A stretch of DNA of 63,043 nt from Paraglomus occultum (GCA_910592205.1 CAJVPJ010000033.1:1-63043), one strand, 5' to 3'; positions 20,266 through 33,906 are shown, counted from the first letter of the stretch. A program made the numbers and translations. The notes: generated from the letters alone by a model not told the origin.

Positions 20266-22019
20266 TTCAACTCTCTTTATAATGACCTTCTTTATACAGA
20301 CTGACCACATGTGCTTTGCCACTTCCAATCATTATTAAAATCAACTGTTTATGCCGACCAGTCTTAGTGTTTATTGGTCGATTAATAGTACAATTGATAA
20401 TCATTTTTCTCAACTACAATCAGAGTTATTTCCTTCCCAAATTAATAAAGAAAATGACAACTTCATATAATGCCTCGGGTTGTATTTCAGCTAGGACTAG
20501 AAGTGCAAGCCTTACGAGTAGTGCTATTACTGTTTCTAATCTTTCTGCACCCGCAGTTATCGAAGAAAAAAGTCACGCGTTTAAAAATATGTCTTGTAAT
20601 AATTCGATTAGTTCAAGTATTTCAACTATTTCAGCTGCCTCTCATATGCAACCTACTCGACTTTGACTGACCTCTTAGCCAAGCCAGGGAATGTTTACTT
20701 GGAAGATATTTGGAAGTGAGAGAGGACGATATTAAGCCAATTATTATTGCTGAAAATGTGTCGCTCGAAGTCTATGTCAAATATTGTAACACGGAACGAA
20801 AGCTTCCGGTTAAAATTTGCCTGGAAATAGCTTATTATTATGAAGTACCTCTTACGGATTATGCATTGGTAGTGGGCGAAATCTTTGTTTTGATATGTAC
20901 CTGAATAATTAGGAGGATTACAGTGTGGCACTTGCTTAACCGACGTTTGACTCAATCAGTGCAAGTGTCGTACAAAAGTCTATAATGAAGGTAAACAAAT
21001 AATTCACGAATCCATTTCTTCAAGTGATGTCTTTATTTTATCAAATATTTATCCGATAACGGAAATTATCTGAACTTGTCGGGAAAATTGAACGGTGCCT
21101 TTCAGTTGGCTACATGGTGTGCTATTAAGTCGCTATTGGAGCTTTTTTAGCATAGAAGTAAACCAACTTGCATGTTTTCAACACGCTCGTAATATTAAAT
21201 TAAATGATTACTGCACAGCGTAATCCTAGTGTCCTTCAGCAAATGTTTTAGTAAAAACGAGCTCCATATAAAAAAATTGTTAATTTTATTTATTAAATGT
21301 GTGGGATAAAGATTATAAATAATTTAAAAAAAGTACATGACAAATTTTACGGTTAGTGTTAGGTTTGTAGAATATGCACCATAGTGGAGTCAATAAAAAT
21401 TAAAAGCAAGAACATTAATAGTCCTTACAATCATACATTATTAAGTAAAAACATACTTTGACTATATAATTACATGCAGAATTTGTATGTACGTTATATA
21501 ATGCGTGTCCATTATGTATCTTCATTCTTTAAATCTACGCCGGCGTTTCATGACAGATACAAAGGCTAGATTGACAAAGGAATAAAAAGTGGGCTCATAA
21601 AGATGAAAGACAATAGTTATAAAACATATAGTAATATACATTTTTTTTGTAATTTGCGAAATTATCCCTTGTGCTTCAGGGCGGTTTTGCACCAATTCAA
21701 ATTTTTGCAATCCTTTTCTATTTGCTTTTGCACTATTATAAATACGTTCTAGTTTATTGACTCTGGATATCAAAAGTTTAATTCACCTTGTAGAAACTTT
21801 AATCTTACCCCGTCTACTTTATTTCTACTTTACAATATATTAATATTAATACGTACGGCATTTAAAATTAGGTGTAGCCTGTAATTGGGTAATATATAAA
21901 GAACAGTTGAAAGTACATTTCGAGCTTGCATATTAATTAAAACGCACTCCAATTTGCGTAGGAACATTTACATTAAAGTATTGGAAAAAGTTAAGTGAAA
22001 TACGCGATAAGCTCAGGGG
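20266..22019. other. Gene-poor region with unsupported small frames
   Basis: A Ser-rich plus-strand frame (20454-20666, MTTSYNASG...) is followed after a stop by a second frame (20710-20904, EVREDDIKPIIIAENVSLEV). They could be parts of one decayed gene, but no domain is recognised. A minus-strand frame at 21773-21522 ends in a hydrophobic stretch plus MKRRRRFKE. None is supported strongly enough to call. Confidence 0.35.
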
Positions 22020-22429
22020 TTATAGCGCAAAGCAGGTTGCATTATGTATCCAGACGTCGATGTGATAGTTCTGAGGCAAATCTTTCGGTTTAATTAAGAA
22101 CTGGAAGTCAAACTCGGTATCTTTTTTGACAGGACAATGTTTATAAAGTTCACAAACGTTGCCGTTGACTGGCAGATAATAGTCGTTATCGTCGTAAATA
22201 ACGACTTCAACAGCAGCTTCGGTAATGTCAATTGGCGCGGTTCCGGAAATGTCGAAAGTAACGCCTTGGCAGAAACAATAGGATCAGGTGATAACAATAC
22301 GGAGAGAAGCGGCACGTTAGGCTCACATTGAGTGAATTGAGTAGCTCGTTTAGTTAATCCATGAGGAGTAGCATGAATTACTGAAATTGTAGCCAACACA
22401 AAGAATAAAAAGAAAATTGGGTGTTTCAT
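22020..22429 (-). pseudogene. Secreted ML-domain (MD-2-related lipid-recognition) protein, frameshifted
   Basis: The frame opens with a signal peptide ([20 protein letters not shown]), then [20 protein letters not shown], the first strands of an ML domain. Near 22262-22266 the homologous reading moves to another frame: [71 protein letters not shown], stop at 22020. The total of 410 nt is one base short of a codon multiple, so a single-base deletion explains everything. Cys positions ([14 protein letters not shown]) fit the ML disulphides. ML proteins bind lipids such as sterols or phospholipids outside the cell or in the endolysosomal lumen. It is either a recent pseudogene or a base-calling error. 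Confidence 0.8.
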
Positions 22430-22644
22430 GGTTTTTGTAGTTGTTATAAGTCAATTGTAAGTTTTCGGTTAGATACAGTCCAACATGCTACCATGCTATC
22501 GCTTTTATGAGAAAAATGGTTTCTTGAATAATATTTTATAATATACAAAGTCGAAGCCTAATTTATGTGTAATGATATTACTTTAATATTATCCCATCAC
22601 CATAATCATGATGTTAATTATGAACAACATTTTTCCCAGCATCG

Positions 22645-22775
22645 CCATCAAAAATTTACGGACACGTGATTATTTATATATTTAAGATATGAGTTTAACA
22701 TAAATTTAGTATAAATTAAATTTTGCTTCTATAATTTCACCCACTGCAGTCATGTGTCCGTACATTTTTTGATGG
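22645..22775. repeat. Inverted repeat (about 25-bp arms, 80-bp spacer)
   Basis: The left arm 22645-22669 (CCATCAAAAATTTACGGACA...) matches the reverse complement of 22750-22775 (CCATCAAAAAATGTACGGAC...) with about two mismatches and one gap. It could be a miniature transposon or a hairpin. It directly abuts the (TC)n tract. Confidence 0.7.
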
Positions 22776-22776
22776 T

Positions 22777-22778
<2 letters not shown>

Positions 22779-22839
<61 letters not shown>
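22779..22839. repeat. (TC)n microsatellite
   Basis: About 30 uninterrupted TC dinucleotides. The apparent ERERERER protein on the other strand is an artefact. Confidence 0.95.
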
Positions 22840-22840
<1 letters not shown>

Positions 22841-24361
22841 GGGGTAGTTTATGAACAACGCGGCATGATCGAGAATATTTTCTACGTTTCCAATATCAGG
22901 GACCAAATTCCATAATAAAATCCAGCTTATCGTCTCATGGATTGATTCACCCACTCCAAACAACTTTGATAATTATAACTGCAAATACCATACATATAAT
23001 GTCCATTATTTTAATTTTTAAAATTTTATGGCAAAGTTCTTTCCTAACTACGAATTCTTTGACATGTTTTTCTGCAGTCTTTTATGTCATGCGGTTTTCT
23101 AGATTCCTCATTTTTTAACTCTTTTTCGAAATCTGCTTCTGTCTCAGGGTTTTCACACAACACTCCCTATTCCTGCTCATTTACATTCATTTTTAGTAAA
23201 AAAAGTCTCCAGAATAGTCAAAATTGAAAATGTCTAGTCTTTTCGCGCAATCTTTATAAATACCTTCAGTTTTCGATACGTTTTATAAGCACATTTTGCA
23301 TATAAAAAAGACATTGCTTTGTCTTCATAACGAAGCTTTTAGCTTATTTAGAATACTGTACTTTCTAACATGTGGACGGCAGTTATTCCGCCCCGAACGC
23401 ATCTGCAAATAAATTTATCCCACCTTTGATATCCATTGCCAATTAACCGATAAAAAGTATTACAATCCTTGTATTAAACAAATTATTCATAAGTCGAAAA
23501 GTAAGAATGAAATATATATTCTTAACGATTGTTGGCTACGATATAATATTAATATCAAATAGTTTATTCAGAGTTATCGCGATTGGTAAACTGTTCTAGA
23601 CTGTTATATTATTGAAAACCAAATTTGTAATATTAAAACCAGAAACATTAATTTAAAAAACAATTATAACTAGCCCAAAAATATATAACTACCCACATTA
23701 AAAGAAGGCTTTATCAAAGCGTTAACAACGCTAATAAATGAAGAAAAAAGCATTTCTCACTGTTATCGAAAATTTTATCGATTTAGGTTTCTATGGTTTT
23801 TTGCCGGTAATATTACTAATAAAAATGCTAATTGAAAAAAAAGCATTGAAAAATTGACATTGTAATTGAAAAAATAGTTTATAGTTATTGAGACAAATGG
23901 TGATTCATTGTCCACCAATTAAATAGAAGACAGATAAAGTTACAGCAAATGATTATGGGGAAGAAATCTGTTCAAGTACTCTAATTAGGATCGTAGAGTG
24001 CCTTTGTTGATATTAATATATTTTACACTGGTTCTGAGACAATCGTTGGTCGTCAAGAAAGAATAATATTTTGATATTTGGCCAAAAATATTCTTAGACA
24101 AACGTTGAATGATTGCAAAAAAAAGCAGACAAACAAGATATTTTGAATATCTGTGTTTATATAAAAAAAGTAATTCCTTCGGGAAGTCGGCGAAAAAGAT
24201 ACGCGATTGTGCGTAGTAGTAGCCAGAGATCGTCCAATAGCCGAGGGATGATATCACAGACGGCACAATTTTTCCCCGATATTCCGTGGCGCATGTGGCG
24301 CATAATGGCGTTAACAGCCGCTGATGCAAAACATCGCGTACGAGTTTCATCATTCATTTCC

Positions 24362-27300
24362 ATGGACACAGAAGAATTGATCGAGAATACCACCGAACAA
24401 GATCTAGAAAGCATAAAGGGTTTTCTGCGGAATTCGGTACACGAGTGTTCCCAGAGGGGCTTATATTTTGCCGCTAAATGGTAATGACAAATTATAGTGG
24501 ATAGAGTTCGAAGACCTAGAGCTAAGCTATAATTTTAAGGAATTAATATAATTCAACCTAGATTTGGTCACTTCTTGCGTGTTTGATTCATTATCCGTGT
24601 TATTAACTAACCGTTACTATCTGTTTAACTGTTACCTTTCCTGTAAGACGGCTCCTTCAATCAATTTACTTTCTTTATCTTACTACAAATTTAGGGCCGC
24701 TCAAACATTAGCATCCATCCCAAAAACTACCACCACAACGACTACAGCCACAACATCATCAACATCATTATCGCAATCGTTATCCAGCTCTCATCCGTCC
24801 TATTCCGTCACAGATGAAGAAGAACAAGACAAATATCTGCTGGCGAAAACATATTTCGATGTCAAAGAGTTCGACAGAGCTGCTTATGTCTTGAACGGCT
24901 GTGTGGGCGTCAAGCAGAGGTTTCTGAGAGTTTATGCAAAGTATTTAGCTGGAGAAAAACGGAAAGAGGAGGACAATCATGATATCATGAGTGAGTAAGC
25001 GTGGGCAGAGAACTGAACTAGAGGTAGCGTAAGAAAAAATAATGAATTGGCGGCCGAGATGAAGACGTTGGAAGGATGATAGGCGTAGAGACAATATTGT
25101 AGAGGGTTTTATGATCCAAAAGATTGCTCAGATTGTCTTTATTATATGTCGTTGCTAATCGTTCACTACTAATGTTTAAACATCAAGGTCCGCTTGATGA
25201 TCCAAAGGCGGTTAACAAGGAACTGCTTGAACTTATTGATGAACTTGAAACCTGGTACAACAATGGAGAAATGGATGGCTTTCTACTGTACATGTGAGTC
25301 AAGTGGAAGGAGAAAAAAGATTATAATGATCCAACCTTCCATTGTATCGGATTACGTGTTGGTCAAAAATTTTTGTAATATTGTTATTCATCTAATAATC
25401 ACGGATTTCTCTCACGTCCCTTCTCACAACCCAGCTATGGTGTAATTCTCCGTCAACGCTGTGCACAATCAAAAGCGACAGAAATTCTCTTAAAATCAAT
25501 TAATGCGTACCCATACAACTGGAGTGCGTGGGTTGAGCTTGTGGGAACATTTGCTAATCAGAGTGCGGTATTGTTTTAATGAATTATCTGAGAGGGAAAG
25601 AAAGATTAGGACTTTGGAGAGAATTATTATCTGAAAGAATGCGTTGGATTCGGCTTGGGATATCATGATATTTTTTAATAGAATGGGATAAGCCGTAACA
25701 TAGCCTGTATAATTCCCAACTTACACTTTTACCCTTTATACTTGACTCACAAGGCAAAACACATAAGCAGCCATCTCCCCCAGTCGTTCATGACCAAATT
25801 TTTCCAATTGTATTGCGCCGTGGAATTGCACGATAATGCCAAGAATTTTAATCAGATGACTGAAGAAGTGCCCAAAGTGTTTGAAAATAATAACTTTGTT
25901 AAGACGCAGAAAGCTATCTATGCCTATCATAATCAAAGTTAGTAAAAAAAATATGGAGAGGGACGTGAAATATTAAGTGGTGTATTGGTCTCTCTTTTAA
26001 ATTCACTCATCCGTTTCTGAAATCGCACAGATTACGCAGAAGCAGAACAAGAATTTGACTCTCTCATCGAATCAGATCCATATAGGCTGGATGATATGGA
26101 TATATTCTCAAACGTATTATATGTCATGGAGAAGAAGGCTAAATTAAGTTATTTAGCACATATGAGTTCTGCTACAGATAAATATCGATCGGAAACCATG
26201 TGTATTGTTGGTAAGATATAAGAATTGGTCAACCAAGAAAATTATTAGAGAATAAAACATAGTACACATTTATATTCATAAGCTATTACATTACCAATTC
26301 CCTCTCTCCCCTCTCTCAATTTTGAAAATCTTAGGAAACTACTACAGCTTAAAATTCGAACGCGAGAAGGCAATCTCTTACTTCAAACGTGCCCTCCAGG
26401 TGAACCGTAACTGCTTGACCGCATGGACATTGATGGGACATGAATACGTTGAACTGAAAAATACCCATGCTGCTGTCGTTGCCTATAAGCGGGCTCTTGG
26501 TACGATTTTTTTTTTTTTTTGAGGAGATAATTGTGTGGGGTGAAAAGGAATACTCGTCATTTTGAAGTCATCATTGGCGTAATTGTTATCACGATTTGTT
26601 TGATTTCGCGTTCTTTCCCGTATTTAATTTCTCTTTCCTTTCGTAGAGGTTAACCCTCGTGACTATCGTGCATGGTTTGGATTGGGACAGACATATGAAT
26701 GCTTACAGATGCCGTTTTATGCAATGTATTATTATCAACGCGCTGTCGTCCTACGGTAACGTGAATCATTGTGTTGCAAGAATGAATAATCGTCAAACAA
26801 TTGATACTTTTTTATTGAGATTGCGTAATATTCTTAATTAAAACAAACGTGTCTAGCTAATCGCTCTTTCTGTTTTGCTGATATGCTTTACATTACTCTT
26901 ATTGATTTATTTCTTTGTAATGTTCTATAGGCCATCCGATGCACGAATGTGGGGTGCTCTAGCAGCTCTATACGCAAAGCAATCTCTCCAAGTGGAAGCA
27001 ATAAAATGTTATCAACGTGTGCTAGGCTGTACCGACAATGACATAGAATCGTCTACGGCAGCAATTATAAAGTTGGCGCGATTGTATGAGTCATTGAATC
27101 GGGATAAGGCAGCTAGCTACTTTGAAATGGTGTTACAGCAGAAGGCCCGACAACTAGCTGTACGTAAGAGGGTGGGATTGGAAAGAATGAAAATAGCGAT
27201 TTAAGAGAGTGTTTAGATTTGGGCTGAAAAGATTGAATATTGACGGAGCCATATTAACGACAAATTTAGACGGTCGATGAGGATGAAGCCGAACATGCGC

Positions 27301-27583
27301 ATATATTCTTGGCATATTACAAACGAGACAAGGGCGATATAGCGGCGGCGACTTTACATGCTCAAGAAATGATGGAATATGGTGACGCGGTAATGTTCAT
27401 GAATTTTATTTGTTTTTTATCTGTAATTGCACTAATTGTGTGGCTTAGTTTTTGTGCTGCCGAAGTTGTCAAAATATAACGATTCATCTTACGGTTGAAT
27501 TTCGATTGAAATAGGCAAAGGAAGAAGCAAGAAAACTAATGAGCGAATTGAACACACGACAAAATGCTCTCCCATTTAGTTAA
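24362..27583 (+). CDS. CDC23: Anaphase-promoting complex subunit 8 (Cdc23)
   Basis: Eleven exons: 24362-24480, 24695-24990, 25188-25293, 25435-25567, 25784-25937, 26031-26210, 26335-26499, 26647-26755, 26931-27159, 27270-27389, 27515-27583. All are phase-consistent, giving 559 aa. Start [11 protein letters not shown] leads into [20 protein letters not shown]. The TPR array follows: [127 protein letters not shown]. These are near-diagnostic APC8 blocks. The protein is a TPR scaffold dimer of the APC/C ubiquitin ligase that helps bind activators and mark cyclins and securin. The Thr/Ser-rich insert after exon 2 start ([13 protein letters not shown]) is lineage-specific. Confidence 0.97.
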
Positions 27584-27936
27584 TATCCGCTTTTTGTCAA
27601 TTCCAATCAAAATAAAATTGCAATGTTCTTATTGTATGAGTTCGGAAATTGTTATTCAACTCTTTACGAATTGTTATTATTCTACTAATTAATACATTGT
27701 AGGAAGCAGTAGCACAAATTATTCGTGAATACATAGACTATCATATTACTATTACCTAATAACCGCTGATGACACATTGTATCGATGTTTCTAAACAATG
27801 TATTTGGTGACGGCTGTTATTGTTACTAGTTTTTTTTCCTTTCGTTTGCCAACAAGTGTGCTGTAACGGGAAGCTCATATTAGCAAGTTGTCAATGGTAT
27901 TGAATAAAGTGCTTTACATTCTGATCGGCTATTCCC

Positions 27937-27937
<1 letters not shown>

Positions 27938-27982
<45 letters not shown>

Positions 27983-27983
27983 T
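27938..27983. repeat. (TAA)n microsatellite
   Basis: About 15 perfect AAT/TAA units downstream of APC8. Confidence 0.95.
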
Positions 27984-28327
27984 GTGTGCTATTAACCTAT
28001 CAGAAATACAAAAATTGCAAATTTGATCATCATTTCCGAATATTAATATATTGACATTCTGAACGTGGCGAATTATTGTTTAGGTGATGGTTATTGAACA
28101 AAACATGCACCCCTTTTGATATATTTTAGGTAATAATTATTTGAGCCTTTTATAAGAAGCGATTTTGACTTGTGCTCGTATGCAAAGACTCTTTCCTAAT
28201 ATATAAAATCTCCTGAAGTCTCGAAATAAGTACAATTTATTTTGACGAGATTATGTTAACTGCGTTTCGCTTATTAACATAATATTTAATTAGACAACGT
28301 ATGCATTACTATTTCAAATTGCGATGT

Positions 28328-28345
28328 GGGGGGGGGGGGGGGGGG
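28328..28345. repeat. Poly-G tract (18 G)
   Basis: Eighteen consecutive G in otherwise AT-rich DNA. Copy number may be unreliable in the assembly. Confidence 0.95.
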
Positions 28346-29870
28346 TAGGTCAAAGCTAAATATCTTCTTTTATTAAATCAGCAATCGGAAGTATCTGACT
28401 ACGATGTTGGGCATCATCTTGAAAAGAAAATACGATATCATGATTCCTAAAATTTTCGGTACAAATTGACTTGTGAGTAACAGCGTTTATCAAGTCCTCA
28501 ATTAAAAGACTGCAAACGTATCAGAAGAGATGTATCAATATATAACCCGACTGATTTGAGTGTTGCGATATTCCTATTTAGTGTACAACTGAATACCATT
28601 TTGGGACATTCATAGTAAGAGTGTTGTATCACAACCGCAGTGCTTTATTAGTCCCAATTCCTTATCTTGCACAAACGATAGGCAGGTCGAAAACATCGTA
28701 TAAACAATGTCACTTATTGGAATGACATCCTAGTTTTTTGTCGATCACTTTTTTGAATGAACTGTACATGTAAGAATATATACGTTAACACATGCCTTTT
28801 GAGCATATACAGCGTGGAAACCTACCGTTGAGCAAACTTTTATTACAAGAAGGGTTATAATTATTATTGTTGTTGTTATTATCCATGATGTTAATATTGT
28901 TTGTGGACGACATCATCGTGTGATTTTAGGCAATACTAATACATAGTAATAGGCTGTCCAATTAGGTACATAGTATAGGCTGTTTAATTGGGCACCTGGT
29001 ACATAGTGATCGGCAAATTCTACTTCCATTACAAGGCAGTATCGCTATCGCAACGTTTGTCCCGTTTGTCACCCTCCCCTAAAAATCTGTGAATATTGCT
29101 TAGGTAGCATAAATCGACCATTTCAGGAATCAATTCTATTAATAAACAAACACATATAGTTACCTGAGATTAAGAATACGAAGAAGAAATTAACCTTAAA
29201 TTCTACTCATTTTCAAAGCAGTTGCTCAGACTCACCGTCCATTGTCTCCTCAATATTACGAAGATTATGCGCATAAAGTGTACAGTTTACCGGGAGATGA
29301 TGGACATGTGTTTCAACCTTGTGGTTGCTTTGCACTTTCCGAACATTCTCGAAAAGCAACGACTTGCCGTGTTGATTAGTAAACCCAATATGTGGGTCAC
29401 ACATGATATTTTTTTTCTTCATAGATAAAACTTGTTATAGTTTAGCTATTCCCAATTGAACCCGGTATGAGATATTTCATATACGAGAACGCCGGGGGAA
29501 GATTAGACCTTGTACTAACTAAATCATTCCTATGCGGCAAACAGATGCATATACATGCAAGCTTTGATATTGCTTACTAATAAAATCTCTTGCTCTTGGA
29601 TAAACGTTCTCGAATATTACTGCCAAATGATATATTGTATATATATATAATATATTTCGTCAAAAGTAAATAACCGGAATCCGAATCTCGAAAAGACAAA
29701 GTTTTGTAATACCTTTCCGCAGTAATATTTACATAACTAACATACGTAAGCCCAAATTTTTATATAAGCGACCTCTTCGTCTTGAGTCAAACCACAAAAA
29801 AATTTCTTACACACGCAGGTTTAATAGTATCAATAATACTCTCTTTGTTACATATAACAAATAGTCCAAC

Positions 29871-31054
29871 ATGCTAGACTATGATAATTACATGAAGTAC
29901 GTTACCGATAAGGTCAGAAACTTATCCCCAGCACAAAGGGATGAGCTGCACGTAACAGCCGGCGAAGTTACTAACCTTGACGGCGCTAAGCGGAGAAAGA
30001 AGCCTTGGCCTTCAAGAAGCGCCGAAACTACGAAAGTTAGATACTGTTTCGCTCTGTTTGCTCTAAAGACAAAGGTTGGCGGAAGCAGAACCAAGGATAT
30101 AAATAAATTCCTTGTACAAGTTTATGTCAACAAGATAATTCTTGGACACTGTTCGAATATACTGAGAGAGTTGGTATTTAATACTATAATGTTAGCATTT
30201 CAATAAGAATTTTCTTGTTATAATTGATGATAATAATGTGTTCTGTAGATATGGAATACTGAGTGACCGTTCATGGTATTTAATAACAGAATACCCCGAA
30301 TATGGGAATCTCTGCGAATTTTTAAAGAACGAGAAAAATGCATCTCTTCTAAGCTGGGAATGGAAAACTAGACAAGCATGTAATATAGCACAAGCGCTTT
30401 CTTTTTGTCATAGCAGAAATATTTTACATCAAGATGTCAGAAGGTAAGTTAATGTCAGCGATGATGACAGATGGCGATGTTTACAGAACGTCTATCTGTG
30501 CTTCCGTTATGAACTCTCACTTACCAAAAACTTTTTCATAGTCCAAACGTAGTTATTAATCAATTTATGACGGCAAAGTTGACAAATTTTGGGTTTCAAA
30601 CGATAATTCATGACAACAAATGCGTCTATGAAGAGGGCAACCAGAAAATTAGATGGTTGGCTCCCGAGAAACTTAAGGACAACAGAGTACCATACTCTAG
30701 GGAGACAGATGTATACAGGTAATCAATCGTTGGTGTTAGAAAGGACAATTTTCTCCACCATCATACTTGTTATGTAGTGGAAGCGCTCGTTAATCCGATT
30801 GCTCTATGTCTGACTCTTTTCATATACTTTTATATAGCTTTGGTATGTTATTGTGGGAAATATCAGCACATAAAATACCTTACGAGGATGTCCTGGACCC
30901 TAGCAAAGTGAAAAAACGAGTAGAGGATGAACAGCGACCTGAAATTAACCCCGATACACCCTCGGAATTTGCTAAAATAATGACATCTTGTTGGAAACAG
31001 AATCCTCATGATCGCCCGAAAATGGAAACGGTGTGGGAAAGATTAGGAAGTTAA
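29871..31054 (+). CDS. Diverged protein kinase (probable pseudokinase), possibly broken
   Basis: Pieces: 29871 to about 30170; 30249-30443; 30542-30718; 30838-31054. The last three join cleanly. The N-lobe has FALFALKTKVGG, with a candidate beta-3 Lys, and ILGHCSNILR. The C-lobe reads YGILSDRSWYLITEYPEYGN, LSFCHSRNILHQDVRSPNVV, AKLTNFGFQT, IRWLAPEKL, ETDVYSFGMLLWEISAHKIP and SCWKQNPHDRPKMETVWERL. The HRD motif is HQD and the DFG aspartate is Asn (NFG), so Mg-ATP catalysis is doubtful. The WLAPE and DVYSFG blocks are typical TKL. At the first junction the only GT donor (after 30181) leaves the wrong phase for the acceptor at 30248. The conserved NILR..YG path would need a one-base change, so the gene may be damaged. 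Confidence 0.7.
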
Positions 31055-33906
31055 GATATATGCGTAATCATTAATGACGACAATATCTTGTATATAGTTT
31101 CCAAATTTTTTATGATATATTCGTATATACATTGTACAATAAATAATGTCTACAGTGAAGGTTGGGGTGGGTTTGTGATGATCATTCGTACATGTATAAT
31201 ATTTCGGAACCTATATTTCCGCAGAACGATCATGCATGCATTGGTAATAACATTAGACAAAGTATCGAAATTATATACTAATTATTTATTTCATATATAT
31301 TGTACATTAGCTTTTATTTACCTAGTAATAAAAAAAGAAGACGTTTTATTGGTTTGATAAGCAGGCGCCCTTACCCATAATTGATTCTTTGCTACTTATC
31401 CATTGTAATTTTGTAGATTTCTTTATGCAAAGTCTGACTGAATTACTTCCTCTTTGACGACGTCATTGCATACCTGTCTGAACAATGTTTGATGAATAAT
31501 CTTTCATTGATTGCCTTGGGAAGCTATCTTGCTGAACTTATGTGGTATAGAGCAATAAACATCCTCACTGACGGACAACTGGAAGCCATTGTTAGAATAC
31601 GCTAAGAGTGAAAAAAACATTACATGAGCTACCATAGCTAGAATTCTGTAAACTATTACTGCTACAACGTAGATCGATAATGTCATTTGGGCATACACAG
31701 AAAGAACGTTCGTTAAGTCAAGTCATAAGTCCGTTAATTCGTCTAACTGATCGAGATGCTAAATTACATCCGTAATGTTTCAAGACATAAATAATGTATC
31801 AACATTGTTTCTTCATTCGCATCGTAACAGTAAGCCTGACAACATAAACCAATTTGGAACCTGAGAATAACCCAAAAATAACATAATACAACATTGTATT
31901 CTCGTAGGAATCGGAACATGTAAGTCTAAATTTTACTAATAATTATATGACAAATCTATCCGAAAATCCTTGTCAGTAAATGTTATTATTATGCGGCAAT
32001 AGTTCTTGTATTGTTTTGAACTATTAGTTTATTGTGAGCTTGCAAAGATTACTACTACAAATATGTGTTGGCTTTTTTGCAATTCGATGAATAGATTAGA
32101 TTACACTACATGTTAAACATTTGCTTCAACTATAATTTAACGAGTCCCTATGTATATGGTGACTGAGCACCAATACTAATTTCTTTTTAAGTAATCATAG
32201 ATACTTCATTTATAGTTCCAGGACACCAAAGGAGGTCTGACTGTTAATGATGAGATGAAGCAAATGAAAAAATTATTAAATTCTGTTGCTGAGATTGTTC
32301 TCAAAATCTCATTCAGCAAGAATTAGATAATAAGACTGCTGACTGAGAAAAAAGAATTTATATTTAGGGTAAATATAAAGGATTTTAACCAAAATGCGGT
32401 AGGATATGAGATAATGATATCCCAGTGTGGAAACAATGGGAAGATACATGGAAGAGATTTATTAACAGTGTTATTGTTCGTCACTTTGACCAAGTTTTCT
32501 CACAAATAGTTCTAAACGTTGCCCGCATCCATTAAGGCATAACTAAATTTACTGGCAGTTTTTCATACCTCCTATTGTCAAAGTATAAATTCACATCCAA
32601 ATGTCGCGCTAAACTATCTGATAAACGAACAAAACAGTAGCCTTCTAAGCAATACGTAATGAAATTAAGTAAATTAAAATTTGCGATTGTTAAACAAGTT
32701 TATTTCTAAAAACAATTATAAGAAATTTCTTAAAAAACGCGTCAAATTTTATAGTTCTTTCATAATTAATATACTCATATGGTTATTATTGTTGTTCTAA
32801 TCATCTTACGGTTGCTGTTGATGAAGATACGATTTACAGTGTTTCATTTATATTGCTCAAAACGGAAACATTTTTGATATGATAAAGTTTAGCGAATGCT
32901 TATAAAGTAAGGTGAGACGCCATTTTTAGACCCCCCGTCACGAACTTAATTTTGTGTTAACAATGTGCAAATTTATAATGCTTTTTGTGAGACTAAGACG
33001 TAAATTCGTTTCGTTCTGTATTACTGGACGCAATTCATGACACGCCTTTGTAACAGGACGTAATCGAGTGTTCGTGACACTAACTTTGCATATACGAAAA
33101 TCGATGAAGTCAGTCAGCTTCAGTTGGCCGCCATCGATATTCAAGATTTTACTAACAAAGAACAAGAATCGAAAATAAAAAAATTAACTTTATTGGAAGC
33201 CAAATAAACTGTGGAAACCCCCTATCTTAATTGGACCTCATGAACAGATTAGGGATACTACAGTTTGTTTATTATTTAGCAAAAAATGAGAAACAAATAA
33301 AAGTTTCCGAATTATTAGTTGTAGAATAATTAACAAAAGCTAATTATGATCAACCAAAACACTTAGCGCACTTCTCATGTCCGTCCTGAAGCAAATTTCA
33401 CTGCAACGGTAGTGTCAGAGAAAATTGGTTTGTTTACTATAAAATTATCTGATTAGGTTGTGCAGGCTTTGAAAAAGCCAAGTCTCCAAATTCATCTCTG
33501 AAGCCAAAGAAAAATAAAGCAAACTGATTAGAGTTAGAATACTAATGAATGAATATTATCATAAAAGGTATTCTTGCCTTTTATAATCCAAAGGGGGTGG
33601 AGTTAGCATTAAAGTAAAATAACTAAACCTTATCCTCTAATTTCATTTTCTTGGTTGTAGTTGGCGCAGCTGAGTGAAAACAGTAATGATAATGAGCAGC
33701 AACAACAAAACAACAATAATAATTGAAAGGTAAAGACTGAATAAAATAAGAGATATGCAGTATTAATATAGGCAATTGTGATAAGGTACTAGTACTGCTA
33801 ACGAGTTACTTTTCCTGATAAACTCACAAGAGAAACAACCACATTACCATTACTATGTCACTCTACTACTACGTTAGCTCCAAGCAATATCTTTTTTTTT
33901 TGTCAG
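31055..33906. other. Intergenic region, no gene seen
   Basis: About 2.8 kb AT-rich. Scattered frames (31088-31357, 31504-31698, 32938-33165) show no domains. Around 32225-32330 a short stretch looks like decayed coding sequence (TKGGLTVNDEMKQMKKLL) but cannot be assigned. Confidence 0.45.

Larger units (their letters stand above)
22430..24361. other. AT-rich intergenic region with inverted and simple repeats
   Basis: No coding signal over about 1.9 kb. Holds the inverted repeat at 22645-22775, the (TC)n tract at 22779-22839, and very AT-rich DNA up to the APC8 start. The frame 24113-24361 upstream of the APC8 ATG is an unsupported extension. Confidence 0.5.
27584..29870. other. Intergenic region, no gene seen
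   Basis: About 2.3 kb with simple repeats at 27938-27983 and 28328-28345. There is a short imperfect tandem duplication near 28942-28990 (ACATAGTAATAGGCTGT versus ACATAGTATAGGCTGT). Frames at 29213-29428 overlap on both strands and have no domain. Confidence 0.5.

Noticed and set aside
22706-22963. Open frame with a long Arg-Glu dipeptide repeat
   Set aside because: It is only the translation of the (TC)n microsatellite on the other strand.
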